Assembly (NCBI GenBank): GCA_963711465.1
Contig: CAVQEG010000002.1
Location: 1 to 64,000 of the forward strand
Direction of reading: 5' to 3'
Source of the DNA: CAVQEG01 sp963711465
GTDB lineage: Bacteria; Bacteroidota; Ignavibacteria; OLB7
DNA length: 64,000 bases
Shown here: one piece after another, positions 44,611-54,176 of the stretch
How the letters are laid out: the number at the start of each line of letters is the position of its first letter
How positions within the stretch are numbered: the stretch's first letter is position 1
The notes under the pieces: generated by a model
Databases searched by the model: none
What the model was told of the DNA's origin: nothing
What the model saw: only the letters and a program-made list of their open reading frames with translations
Made by a program: the position numbers and the translations under genes

Positions 44611-46857
44611 ATGATTTCACTCGTCCTCGCATTCCACAATCATCAGCCCGTCGGAAACTTCGACTGGGTGTTCGACAGTGCCTACCGCGACGCGTATCGG
44701 CCGCTGATGGATGCCCTGGCGGAGTGGCCGCGGATCCGATTCGCGCAGCACTACACCGGCATTCTGCTCGACTGGTTTGGCGACCACCATCCGGACTTCC
44801 TGGAGATGATCGGCGAGGCGGTACACGAGCGTCGCGTCGAGCTGATCTCCGGTGGATACTTCGAGCCGATTCTGCCGATGCTGGCCGAACGCGATCGCCT
44901 CGATCAGATCCGGCGGCTCAATGCCCGCATCGAAGCCCGGTTTCACGTACGCCCCACCGGAATGTGGCTGGCTGAACGGGTCTGGGAGCCGTCGCTTCCC
45001 TCGACGCTGGCGAAGGCATCGATCGCCTACACATTCCTCGACGACACGCACTTCCAGCACGCCGGACTGTCAGGCGACGCACTCGAGGGCTACTTCCTGA
45101 CCGAGGATCAGGGGCGGCCGCTGGCGGTGTTCCCCATCGACAGGACGCTGCGCTACACGATTCCGTTCGAAGATCCCCGTGCCACCATCGAGCACCTCCG
45201 CTCGCTCGATCGACCCGGCGCCGAGCGCGTCGTCGTCTTCGCCGATGATGGAGAGAAATTCGGCATCTGGCCCGGCACCCACGATTCGGTCTACGGCCAG
45301 AACTGGATCGGACGATTCTGCCAGGCACTCGATGAGAACAGCGACTGGATCACCACCGTTCATCCCGGGGAGATCGTCCGGACGCGGCCGCCGGCCGGAC
45401 GGATCTACCTGCCGACGGCCTCCTACGCGGAGATGCTGCACTGGGCGCTGCCGACCACCGAGGCCTTCGATCAGTATGAGGTCTTCGAGCGGACGCTGAA
45501 TGAGCGCCACCTGCTGGAGGCGAACGAGCGATTCGTGCGCGGTGGGTTCTGGAGGAATTTCCTCGTGAAGTATCCCGAGGCCAACGCTATGCAGAAGAAG
45601 ATGATGCGCGTCTCCGATCGCCTGGAAGCAGCGCGGATCGACGCGCAGCAGAGCAATCGCCAGGCCGATCCCGATGTCCGCGGCGCAATCGACCGGGCCG
45701 CCACGGCGCTGCTCGCCTCGCAGTGCAACTGCCCGTACTGGCACGGCGTCTTCGGCGGACTCTACCTGTCGAACATCCGACTGGCGGTGTATAGGAACAT
45801 GATCGAGGCGGAACGCGAACTCGACCGGCTCGAGCGGATCGACGGCGCGCGTGTCGAGGTGATCGACTACGACCTCGATGGGTTCGACGAGGTAATCGTC
45901 GACAATCCGACGGTGTCGATCACGATATCGCCCGCACGCGGCGGCGCCGTGCTCGAGCTCGATCACAAGCCGTGTGCATTCAACATGCTCGACGTGTTCA
46001 ACCGCCATCCCGAGGGGTACCACGCCCGGCTGCTCGCCGTTGCCGCACGTTCGAACCGATCGAAGTCCGTCACGGAGGACGGTGAACCCGGACTGCCCGA
46101 TAGCGGAACGGCCGACCCGGCGGTATCCGCTCGATCCGACTCGGCAGAGGGCGACGGCGCGCGGAGCATTCACGACACGTTCAAGGTGAAGGAGCCGGGA
46201 CTCGAGCGGCTGCTCACGTACGATTCATACCGCCACGGTCTGTTCATCGACCACGTGCTGGCAACGCCTCCGGAGGTCGACGCACTGCGCGGCAGCCGAC
46301 TCGACGCGCTGGGAGACTTCGCCGGAGCACCGTACGCATTCGAAGTGCAGCAAGGTGAAGCGGGCGGGTGGAGAATTTCGCTGCGCCGCGAGGCGACCGT
46401 CGACGACGGGTCGCGAATGATCGTCGAGAAGCACATCTCGGGCGACGAGCATACCGGCGAGCTGCAGGTCGACTGGTCGGTCCGACGTGCGGACGGCAGA
46501 CCGATGCGTGGGCACTTCGCCGTGGAGATGACCTGTCGGCTGTCGGCCGGGAACGCCGAGGATCGCTACTTCCTCTTCGATGGAATCCGTCCGGACGGCG
46601 AGGCATCGCGACTCGCCTCGGAGGGAACGCGACAGGCAGGTGGATGGTCGATGGTCGATGAATGGCTCGGACTCCGGTTCGACGTCGAGCTCTCGGAGAC
46701 GGCGCTCGTCGTCAACGCACCCATCGAGACGGTGTCGCTTTCGGAGGACGGGATGGAGCGCAACTACCAGGGATCGATGGTGCTGGCGTCGTGGCCGATC
46801 GACGGACTCGAACGCTTCGAGGCGGGTCTGCGGCAGTCGCTGACACCGTTGGGCTGA
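44611..46857 (+). CDS. GH57 glycoside hydrolase / 4-alpha-glucanotransferase-like
   Basis: A 748-residue enzyme. The N-terminal LAFHNHQPVGNFDWVF is the GH57 signature. The nucleophile is Glu122 (WLAERVWEPS) and the acid/base Asp213 (FADDGEKFG), equivalent to Glu123 and Asp214 of the Thermococcus litoralis glucanotransferase. C-terminal domains of the DUF1925/DUF1926 type follow (about 320-740). It acts on alpha-1,4-glucans, either transferring or hydrolysing. No signal peptide is present, so it is probably cytoplasmic, in glycogen or maltodextrin metabolism. Confidence 0.92.
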   Translation: MISLVLAFHNHQPVGNFDWVFDSAYRDAYRPLMDALAEWPRIRFAQHYTGILLDWFGDHHPDFLEMIGEAVHERRVELISGGYFEPILPMLAERDRLDQIRRLNARIEARFHVRPTGMWLAERVWEPSLPSTLAKASIAYTFLDDTHFQHAGLSGDALEGYFLTEDQGRPLAVFPIDRTLRYTIPFEDPRATIEHLRSLDRPGAERVVVFADDGEKFGIWPGTHDSVYGQNWIGRFCQALDENSDWITTVHPGEIVRTRPPAGRIYLPTASYAEMLHWALPTTEAFDQYEVFERTLNERHLLEANERFVRGGFWRNFLVKYPEANAMQKKMMRVSDRLEAARIDAQQSNRQADPDVRGAIDRAATALLASQCNCPYWHGVFGGLYLSNIRLAVYRNMIEAERELDRLERIDGARVEVIDYDLDGFDEVIVDNPTVSITISPARGGAVLELDHKPCAFNMLDVFNRHPEGYHARLLAVAARSNRSKSVTEDGEPGLPDSGTADPAVSARSDSAEGDGARSIHDTFKVKEPGLERLLTYDSYRHGLFIDHVLATPPEVDALRGSRLDALGDFAGAPYAFEVQQGEAGGWRISLRREATVDDGSRMIVEKHISGDEHTGELQVDWSVRRADGRPMRGHFAVEMTCRLSAGNAEDRYFLFDGIRPDGEASRLASEGTRQAGGWSMVDEWLGLRFDVELSETALVVNAPIETVSLSEDGMERNYQGSMVLASWPIDGLERFEAGLRQSLTPLG

Positions 46858-46892
46858 TCGGCGATTGCGACAACCGGAGTCGCTTTGGGCTG

Positions 46893-46922
46893 TTGCGGTG
46901 TGGTCGACGGGCCGTATCATTG
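46893..46922 (+). promoter_or_regulatory. Bacteroidota-type promoter TTG-N19-TATCATTG
   Basis: TTG at 46893-46895 and TATCATTG at 46915-46922 are 19 bases apart, the spacing of the Bacteroidota -33/-7 promoter. The -7 box matches at seven of eight positions. It lies 40 bases before the DUF2279 gene start. Confidence 0.45.
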
Positions 46923-46961
46923 GTGCTTTCTTCAACCCCGCCTCACGCATTCGATACGTCC

Positions 46962-48029
46962 GTGGGAACTCCTCTGCCCCTCCGCACCGTCTTCCTGTTC
47001 GTCTCCATCGTCCTCTGTGGATCGTGTCTCCGCCCGGCACATGCAGCGATGCTTGCCACGGCGGCCGACGGCAGCACGGTGCAATCGGATTCCGGCGGTG
47101 GCGACACGCTCGGTGCTCATGAGTCGACGACCGCGACCGATACGCTCGGGCGTCGACTGCGTCCGAGCGAGTACCGCTATGCCGGTTCTCCGCGATACAC
47201 CCTGACGGGCGACATGCCGCTGCGATCGACGCAGCTGCAGCCGCTGCCGATGGCGATCACCGCAGGTGTCGTCGCCGGCGCCGTCACCGGCGTCCACATC
47301 TATCAGGCGAACGCGTGGTGGCACGACCCGCAGCACTTCCACTTCTACACAGACTGGACGTATGCGGCGCAGGCCGACAAGTTCGGCCACATGTTCGCGG
47401 GGTACTTCACCTCCTACCTCGGATACGAGGCACTGGTGGCCTCCGGCTTCGCGCACAGCACCGCCGCGTGGCTGTCGCCGGCACTGTCGTATTCGTGGAT
47501 GACGTACGTGGAACTCGAGGACGGCTTCAGCCGCTTCGGATTCGATCCCACCGATCAGCTCTCGAACACCGTTGGCGTCGGTCTGTTCGTCGCGCAGCAG
47601 TTCATCAAGCCGCTTCAGAACGTGCGTCTGAAGTGGTCGTACTATCCGGCGGGGTATCTCGACGAGGGATACCTGGGGCACGACCGCATCATCGTCGACG
47701 ACTACAACGGGCAGACCGTCTGGCTCGCGCTGAAGCTCGGCGACATCCTCCCGAGCTCGCTGCAGTGGCCACGATGGCTGCAGCTGGCGGTCGGCTATGG
47801 AGCGACGAACGTGGACAATTGGGAGGGGCCGAACATGACCGGACGGTTGCTGGATCCGCATCGGCGTCTGCTGGTGGCACTCGACTACAGTCTTGTCGAC
47901 ATGCTGCCGGATCTGGGCACGTTCGGCAACTGGATCGTGCAGACACTCGACTACATTCACCTGCCGGCGCCGGCTCTGCAGATACTGCCCGAGGTGAAAT
48001 TCTACATCGCATTCCCGATCGTTTTCTGA
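46962..48029 (+). CDS. DUF2279-family exported protein
   Basis: A 355-residue protein with signal peptide (TVFLFVSIVLCGSCLRPAHA). The central segment DKFGHMFAGYFTSYLGYEAL matches the DUF2279 family of predicted periplasmic or envelope proteins; further hydrophobic and aromatic segments suggest membrane association. Function unknown. The start is taken as GTG at 46962, which gives a normal signal peptide and lies 40 bases downstream of a promoter-like pair. Confidence 0.78.
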   Translation: MGTPLPLRTVFLFVSIVLCGSCLRPAHAAMLATAADGSTVQSDSGGGDTLGAHESTTATDTLGRRLRPSEYRYAGSPRYTLTGDMPLRSTQLQPLPMAITAGVVAGAVTGVHIYQANAWWHDPQHFHFYTDWTYAAQADKFGHMFAGYFTSYLGYEALVASGFAHSTAAWLSPALSYSWMTYVELEDGFSRFGFDPTDQLSNTVGVGLFVAQQFIKPLQNVRLKWSYYPAGYLDEGYLGHDRIIVDDYNGQTVWLALKLGDILPSSLQWPRWLQLAVGYGATNVDNWEGPNMTGRLLDPHRRLLVALDYSLVDMLPDLGTFGNWIVQTLDYIHLPAPALQILPEVKFYIAFPIVF

Positions 48030-48078
48030 GGCGCACCGCAGTGGTCCGGCCCGCTGCGTCAGAGCCACGGCGCCTCAC
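48028..48078 (+). terminator. branched stem-loop after the DUF2279 gene
   Basis: TGAGGCGC pairs with GCGCCTCA, enclosing a second stem CGCAG/CTGCG. The outer stem includes the stop codon. No strong T-tract follows, so the terminator call is tentative. Confidence 0.4.
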
Positions 48079-48099
48079 CGTTGATTCATTCTCACGTTC

Positions 48100-48975
48100 A
48101 TGCAGTTACCGCCACGCGAATATCCCGACACGACGCGCAGCACCAGTGCCCTCGGCACCGGCGCCCTCGGCACCGGCGTCGGTGGTGGCCTCGCCGAGGC
48201 AGCCGTCGACGCCGCAACGATCAGCGTCATCGTTCCGGCATTGAACGAGGAGAAGCTCATCGAGCGGACACTCGCGTGCTTCCCGCCGGCGACGCGGCGT
48301 CGAGCGGCGATGGAGCTGATCGTCAGCGACGGCGGAAGCAGAGATCGAACGGTGGAGATCGCACACCGCCATGCCGACCGCGTCGTCGAGCACGTCGATC
48401 CCCGTCGACAGACCATTGCCGAGGGACGCAACCGAGGCGCCGAGGTGGCGCACGGTCGACTGCTCGTCTTCATCAACGCCGACACCGTCCCCAGCGATCC
48501 CACCCGCTTCATCGAGGAACTGATCCGGCTTCGCGATCGCATCGACGTCGAGTCGCCGTTGCCCCACCGCGATCGCACGGCGACGGTCGCGGTCGCCTGC
48601 CCCGTGGAGATCGCACCCGCTGAGCGTCGTCTGAGCGATCGGCTGTTCCACGGGTTCTTCAACAACTACGTGCGCATGCTCAACGCCGCCGGACTCGGTA
48701 TGGGTCGTGGAGAATGTCAGGTGGTTCGGCGCGACGCCTTTGAGAGCGTCGGCGGCTACAACGACCGCATGGCAGCGGGCGAGGACTTCGACCTCTACAA
48801 GCGACTGGCGCACCTGGGGCGAATCGCCCACCGCAGCACGCTGCAGGTCTACGAGTCGCCCCGCAGATTCCGCCGCTACGGCTACCTGCGTGTGCTCGCC
48901 GAGTGGACGCTCAACGCGCTGGCGGTGATCGTCCTGCGCCGATCGCTGTCGAAGGAATGGGAGCAGATCCGCTAG
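48100..48975 (+). CDS. family 2 glycosyltransferase
   Basis: A 291-residue GT-A enzyme. After a Gly/Ala-rich N-terminal segment with a small internal repeat (two 15-base copies of GCCCTCGGCACCGGC), it has ISVIVPALNEEKLIERTL, VSDGGSRDRTVEI, FINADTVPSD and GRGECQVVRRDAFESVGGY plus AGEDFDLYKRLA. It probably glycosylates a lipid or polysaccharide. A hydrophobic segment near the C-terminus (WTLNALAVIVL) could associate with the membrane. Confidence 0.9.
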   Translation: MQLPPREYPDTTRSTSALGTGALGTGVGGGLAEAAVDAATISVIVPALNEEKLIERTLACFPPATRRRAAMELIVSDGGSRDRTVEIAHRHADRVVEHVDPRRQTIAEGRNRGAEVAHGRLLVFINADTVPSDPTRFIEELIRLRDRIDVESPLPHRDRTATVAVACPVEIAPAERRLSDRLFHGFFNNYVRMLNAAGLGMGRGECQVVRRDAFESVGGYNDRMAAGEDFDLYKRLAHLGRIAHRSTLQVYESPRRFRRYGYLRVLAEWTLNALAVIVLRRSLSKEWEQIR

Positions 48976-49103
48976 GCCGCTGCACCACCCCGCCGCGTCA
49001 GATACCCGTCTCGATCGAATCCGTACCTTCTCGCCGTTCCGACGACACCGACGCGCGTCATTCACCCCGTAGACAGTACTCAGAACACTTCCGAACTCCG
49101 GCC

Positions 49104-49592
49104 ATGCACCCGTTCCGGTTCGCCTCCATCGCACTCCTCCTCACCGTCGCTCTGGTCGCCACGGGCTGCGACGCAAGCACGACCGGCCCCAGCAACAACG
49201 TGCAGAACGAACTCGACGCGACGATCGACGGGAGCGACGTCCCGTTCACGGTGACGTTGACCGGCTACACCGAATCGACGATGAACGTACAGGTCGGCGG
49301 CAGTCTCAGCGGTTCTCCGAGCAGATCGATCCTGTTGTCGTTCGTCACCGACATCGACCAGGGCACCTTCCCCCGGACGCTGACCGATCCGAACGTGGAG
49401 ATCACCTATACGGTCGGTCTGACGCCGCATCAATGCTCGCCGAGCAGGCAGGACTGCACCGTCGAGGTGACGAGTGTCGATGGCGACGTGGTGAGCGGAA
49501 CCTTCAGCGCGACGCTGACGAATCCGAACGACACGACCGACGTCGTCTCGGTCACCGACGGCACGTTTCAGGCGAAGCTGCAACGGCAGTAG
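49104..49592 (+). CDS. putative lipoprotein
   Basis: A 162-residue protein with lipobox VALVATGCDA (Cys at about residue 22). The mature part is strand-rich (SRSILLSFVTD, DPNVEITYTVGL, VEVTSVDGDVVSGTFSATLTN) and resembles the small DUF6252-type beta-sandwich lipoproteins of Bacteroidota, though I am not certain of the family. Two Cys (CSPSRQDC) might form a disulfide. Function unknown. Confidence 0.72.
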   Translation: MHPFRFASIALLLTVALVATGCDASTTGPSNNVQNELDATIDGSDVPFTVTLTGYTESTMNVQVGGSLSGSPSRSILLSFVTDIDQGTFPRTLTDPNVEITYTVGLTPHQCSPSRQDCTVEVTSVDGDVVSGTFSATLTNPNDTTDVVSVTDGTFQAKLQRQ

Positions 49593-49890
49593 GCACCTCG
49601 CGGCGAAGGGGCTGTCGTCGAGGCCGGCGGTCCGACCCGTCGATCTGCGCCGGGTCGTATATTCGTGCGCCGCGCATGCGTGTGCCACGCCCCCGTGCCG
49701 CACGACTTCTTGCGCCACACAGGCTACGTCGGTTCCGTGCCCCCGCGTCCTCGGAGTTCATCCGGGCGCCGGAACTCACGCCCCGCCCGACCTCATCCCA
49801 GCAACGCTCAATCAGCTGAACGAACGCGTCATGCCGCTGGTGGCGGTGCGGCCGCGTGTTTGAATTTCGCAACCAATCCGACCGGACGTC
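49593..49890. other. 298-base intergenic stretch
   Basis: I see no gene, terminator or clear promoter pair here. A TATATTCG at about 49658-49665 is a weak promoter-like box. Confidence 0.3.
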
Positions 49891-52722
49891 ATGAGGATTC
49901 ATCGAGCCACGGCAATCGCATTCGCATTTCTGGCGCTGAACATTCTCACGCTCGACGTGCTCTACGCACAGACAAGTGGCGGGTCGACGTCGACGACGCC
50001 ACAGGTGCAGACGATCGCGCCGGAGGACCTCACCAATCGGCAGTTGAGCTACTTCAACGACGCTTCGGCCGTGGGATGGAATCCGTCACTGCTCGGGCTT
50101 GCAGCCGACCTCGAGGACTACGACGTCGTGCTCGGCGTCCCCTACCTGGCCGATAACTACTCGCTTTCGAAGAGTCTCTATGCCGGATTCGCCAAGCTCG
50201 GTCCTCTCGCCGTCGGCACGCTCGGAACGCTGGACTCGACCAGCACCTACTCGCAGAAGTACTTCGGTGGACTCGGATTTCCCATGTTCGACCGCCATGC
50301 CGCCTTCGGTCTCAGCGCCCAGTTCGACGGCGGAAAGGCATTCTTCAAGTCCGCCCAGTACACCATCGCCGCGACGGTGTGGCCGACCGATCATGTACTC
50401 GGCTCGGCGACGATCGAGAACATCTTCGCCAACGACGACGCGATTCGTCTGTCGCTCAACGGCGCGTGGCTGCCACTGGACTGGTTCATGCTGACCGGAG
50501 GCATCCGATTCGACAAGCGGGATACGATCATCGGTGGTGAATCCTGGAGCGTCACGCCGGGCATCGTCCTTTCGCTGAGCGACCCGAACGTGGTCGCAAG
50601 CGCCGGTTACGACGTTGTCGGCGGCGTCGCACACCTGGGACTCGAGATCGCGTTCGCCAAGGTCTCCGGCGGGTCGCTCAACAACGTGACGAGCGCGGGC
50701 TACCGCGGAGGCGTTGCACTGTTGCGGGTGAATTCGGGCGGACCACTTCGAGTCACCGATCGCAGTACCATCTACCACACCGACCCGCGCGGATGGGCCC
50801 CGGATCGCGCCTACTCACCCGCAGAGCTGCACTACGAGGGCGAGTACCACGACGCCGGCCGCATGGAGGACAATCTGGTACGCAACTGCCAGTATGGCGG
50901 ACCAACGTTCGACACACCTGCGGAGATCGTCTCGTCGCTACGGAGCAACGAGGCGTGGTATCCGGGGCTGGCCGAACAGCTTCAGTCGATCGCCCCGGAT
51001 CCGAGCAATCTCTACAAGGCGATTCGCAGCCGGTACTATTCGGCTGGTGTGCATTCCTCGGAGCTGCAGTCGGGAGATTCGCTGGCGATCGTCGCCCGTG
51101 GCGGATACTCGATCGGCGTGCAGAGTGTCGATCAGTCGCAGTTCCCCCGCGTACGGGTCAACCTTCAGGTGACCGATGCACAGGGCCACAACGTCGCCGG
51201 ACTCGGCAAGGACGACTTCTCCTTCCGCGACAGCACGCTGCACATCGTCTCGGTGCGACCCAGCGACGCATCGCAGTCGGTACCGGTCGATGTGGTGATG
51301 ATGATCGACTGTTCGGGAAGCATGGGAAACGAAATCGCCTCGGTGCTGGCCAACGCGCGGCAGTTCGTCGAGACGATGAAGCAACGGGGCGCCGACTACC
51401 GCATCGGCGGCGTGCTATACGGTTCGATGATCTACGACACGCTGCATCCCACCTCGGACTTCGACCGATTCGAAGACTTCCTCAAACCGGCCAAGGCGAT
51501 CGGCGGTGACGAGATCTCCACGCTCGCGATCAAGGCGGCCACGCAGATGCCCTTCCGACCGAATGCACAGCGCGTCTTCGTGCTGGTCACCGACGACTGG
51601 GTGGTGCAGGACAACGCCCCGATCACCGAGTCGGATCTGGTGCACATGCTGTGGGACACCCGCGCGCGGCTCTTCACGATCCTCGATCCGTGCAAGGACA
51701 ACAACGCGCTGGCCACGCGGCTGTCGCTCGGTCGGGAGTACGACGTGACCGCTCCGTTCAACGACATTCTCGATCAGATCGGCAGCGACATCACGACGAC
51801 GTACGAACTGGTGTACGAATCCCGAATGCCCGAGCGAATCACGCTGCTGCAGGGTCGCGCGCACGATTCCGAGGGAAATCCGGTCGGTACCGATCTGCAC
51901 TTTCATCTGCTCAACGGCACGTCATTCACGGTGAAGACCAGCCCGACGACGGGCGAATACGAAACCAGGGTGAAGGAGGGCATCGTCTACGGCGTCACCG
52001 CCGGTGGCGATGTCTATCTGCCGATCGATGAGCAGGTCGACCTGTCAAAGGTGGAAGCTGGTGCGGTGGTGCATCGCGACTTCACGTTCGAGCGTCCGCA
52101 GACGACGATCGCGGGCGTGCTGAAGGATGAGAACGGCAAGCCGGTCGCCGGCGAGGTTCGCATCGAAGACGATTCGACGCTCGAGCGGCTGGCGACGGTG
52201 AAGACCGACGAGTCGGGTCACTACCAGACGCAGATCAACGAGGGCAAGGCGTACCGGATGACGGCCGTGGCGCCCAGCATGATGCCTGCAGCGGTGGACC
52301 GCGATCTGACCGGCGTCAAGCGTGGCGAACATCTGAAGCAGGACTTCGATCTCGTGTCGATCCAGACGGCGATCGACCGGGGTACTGCGTTCACGCTGCG
52401 CAACATCTTCTTCGACTTCGACAAGTGGGATCTGAAGCCCGAGAGTCTTCCGGAAATCAATCGGTTGGTGGAGCTGATGAACGAGTATCCATCGGTGCGC
52501 GTGGAGATCGGTGCCCACACCGATTCGCGAGGCAGCGACTCGTACAATCAGGAGCTCTCGGCAAAGCGCGCGCAGTCGGTCGTCGACTACCTCGTGTCGC
52601 GCGGCATCTCCCGGCAGCGCCTGGAGGCGCGCGGGTATGGCGAATCCAAGCCGATCGCGACGAACGATACCGACGAGGGTCGCGCGCTCAACCGACGCGT
52701 CGAGTTCAAGTTGATCCGCTGA
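49891..52722 (+). CDS. OmpA-family envelope protein with barrel-like N-terminus and von Willebrand A domain
   Basis: A 943-residue exported protein (signal FAFLALNILTLDVLYAQ). Residues of about 45-290 resemble the PorV/UPF0164-type barrel (NRQLSYFNDASAVGWNPSLLG, then repeated amphipathic strands). A von Willebrand A domain follows at about 465-650 with MIDAS residues Asp473, Ser475, Ser477 (DCSGS). Two carboxypeptidase-regulatory-like segments precede an OmpA C-terminal domain from about 834 (IFFDFDKWDLKP, IGAHTDSRGSDSYNQELS, RALNRRVEF) that binds peptidoglycan. It may tether outer membrane, cell wall and a ligand. Confidence 0.88.
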   Translation: MRIHRATAIAFAFLALNILTLDVLYAQTSGGSTSTTPQVQTIAPEDLTNRQLSYFNDASAVGWNPSLLGLAADLEDYDVVLGVPYLADNYSLSKSLYAGFAKLGPLAVGTLGTLDSTSTYSQKYFGGLGFPMFDRHAAFGLSAQFDGGKAFFKSAQYTIAATVWPTDHVLGSATIENIFANDDAIRLSLNGAWLPLDWFMLTGGIRFDKRDTIIGGESWSVTPGIVLSLSDPNVVASAGYDVVGGVAHLGLEIAFAKVSGGSLNNVTSAGYRGGVALLRVNSGGPLRVTDRSTIYHTDPRGWAPDRAYSPAELHYEGEYHDAGRMEDNLVRNCQYGGPTFDTPAEIVSSLRSNEAWYPGLAEQLQSIAPDPSNLYKAIRSRYYSAGVHSSELQSGDSLAIVARGGYSIGVQSVDQSQFPRVRVNLQVTDAQGHNVAGLGKDDFSFRDSTLHIVSVRPSDASQSVPVDVVMMIDCSGSMGNEIASVLANARQFVETMKQRGADYRIGGVLYGSMIYDTLHPTSDFDRFEDFLKPAKAIGGDEISTLAIKAATQMPFRPNAQRVFVLVTDDWVVQDNAPITESDLVHMLWDTRARLFTILDPCKDNNALATRLSLGREYDVTAPFNDILDQIGSDITTTYELVYESRMPERITLLQGRAHDSEGNPVGTDLHFHLLNGTSFTVKTSPTTGEYETRVKEGIVYGVTAGGDVYLPIDEQVDLSKVEAGAVVHRDFTFERPQTTIAGVLKDENGKPVAGEVRIEDDSTLERLATVKTDESGHYQTQINEGKAYRMTAVAPSMMPAAVDRDLTGVKRGEHLKQDFDLVSIQTAIDRGTAFTLRNIFFDFDKWDLKPESLPEINRLVELMNEYPSVRVEIGAHTDSRGSDSYNQELSAKRAQSVVDYLVSRGISRQRLEARGYGESKPIATNDTDEGRALNRRVEFKLIR

Positions 52723-52779
52723 TGCCCGTTCCCTGACGGACGCGCACCGGCCATCCCCCAGTTCAACGAATTCCCCCAG

Positions 52780-54066
52780 ATGCTTCAGCGCATACGACGC
52801 GAGGCGACCCGGGTGGTCGCCTCGCTGCAACCGACTGCGCCCTGGATTCCGGTGGTCAGCCTGCTGGGCGCATCGGCGGCTGCGGTCTACCTCTCCGCCC
52901 TGCACCTGCTGCGCGACGTGCTCGGCCCGGGCTCGCACACCGCCCTCGCACAGGCAGCGATACTCGCAGCCACCGGGCTCGCCGTCGGTCTTCTCATCCG
53001 GGCCATCGGCAGTACCGGTGACGTCGAGCTGCTGGTCGACAACATTCACCTGCTCGGACGTGCTCCGGAGTATCGGACGCTGCGCTCGCTGATCCCGGCG
53101 TCGCTGCTGTGCATCGCCGCCGGCGGTGCGGCGGGCCCCGAGGCACCGCTGGTGCAGACGACGGGTTCGATCGGCACCTGGGTCGCCTCGCGACGAGGAC
53201 TCTCGCGCCGCGACGTGCGAATCCTGACGATCACCGGGATGGCCTCGGGTTTCACCGTCCTGTTCGGCGCTCCGCTCGGCGGCGCGATCTTCTCGCTGGA
53301 GATCCTCCATCGACGCGGACTGGAGTACCATGAAGCGCTCGTGCCGGCGCTCATCGGTTCGCTCGTCGGCTTCGCCGTCTTCACGTTCTTCACCGGCATC
53401 GGACTCACCCCGGTCTGGCATTTGCCGGTCGCCACCGCGATCACCCGACGCGACCTCTGGCTGGCGCTCGCCGTCGGCGTGCTCTGCGCGGCCGGAGCCG
53501 CAGCATTCACCGCAACGGTGGTAGCCCTGCGCCGCTGCTTCTCGATCGCACCCCAGTGGATTCGCCCGATGATCGGTGGAATCATCCTCGCAGCCCTTGC
53601 CGTCTGGTCCCCGTTCGCGCTGACGTTCGGTGAAGAGCAGTTCGGTCACGCTGTCATTCTCGGTTCCGGAGGGGCACTGGCCGTAGCGGCGCTGGCGAAA
53701 TTCCTGGGCACCTCCGTGACGGTGTCCAGCGGATGGCGCGGCGGGTTCATCATCCCGCTCTTCTTCATGGGCGCGATGCTCGGACTGCTGGCACAGAACA
53801 TCGTTCCGGCGTCGAGTCCGGTCGTACTCGTCGCGGCGTTCATGGCGGCGCTCAACACGGGGGTGACCAAGACGCCGGTCGGTTCGACGCTGGTGGTCAC
53901 GCGGATGGCGGGACTGGCGCTGCTTCCGACGACGCTGCTCGCCGCGGTCGTCACACTGATGCTCAGCGGCGGCTTCGGGTTGATCGAAACGCAGCGGCGC
54001 CGTTCAGCGTCGGTGCGCGACGCCTCTGATTCCACGACCGACAGCGAATTGCCTGTTGGGGATTGA
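52780..54066 (+). CDS. ClC-family chloride channel/transporter
   Basis: A 428-residue integral membrane protein with about ten hydrophobic helices. The selectivity regions GGAAGPEAPLVQ and FGAPLGGAIFSLEI match ClC motifs, with Glu in the GxEAP position. A third motif near 305-320 (SGWRGGFIIPLFFMGAMLG) fits helix N. It lacks cytoplasmic CBS domains. It likely moves chloride, alone or coupled to protons. Confidence 0.9.
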   Translation: MLQRIRREATRVVASLQPTAPWIPVVSLLGASAAAVYLSALHLLRDVLGPGSHTALAQAAILAATGLAVGLLIRAIGSTGDVELLVDNIHLLGRAPEYRTLRSLIPASLLCIAAGGAAGPEAPLVQTTGSIGTWVASRRGLSRRDVRILTITGMASGFTVLFGAPLGGAIFSLEILHRRGLEYHEALVPALIGSLVGFAVFTFFTGIGLTPVWHLPVATAITRRDLWLALAVGVLCAAGAAAFTATVVALRRCFSIAPQWIRPMIGGIILAALAVWSPFALTFGEEQFGHAVILGSGGALAVAALAKFLGTSVTVSSGWRGGFIIPLFFMGAMLGLLAQNIVPASSPVVLVAAFMAALNTGVTKTPVGSTLVVTRMAGLALLPTTLLAAVVTLMLSGGFGLIETQRRRSASVRDASDSTTDSELPVGD

Positions 54067-54176
54067 CGGGCTATTGCGGATCTTGATCGACGTACCACCC
54101 CACGAGATTCCGCGCGGATTCCTTCTGCCGCGGACCGTCCTTCCGAGCATCCAATCAGCTACGCCCTCAACTTCGT

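Noticed and set aside
42880..46857. A 1325-residue open frame on the plus strand covering speA antisense and the GH57 gene
   Set aside because: The first 1700 bases are the mirror of the arginine decarboxylase gene, whose protein is unmistakable. Only the part from 44611 matches a real family.
48130..48175. Short tandem repeat in the glycosyltransferase N-terminus as a phase-variable tract
   Set aside because: Only two 15-base copies occur, in frame, and loss or gain of one would not shift the frame.
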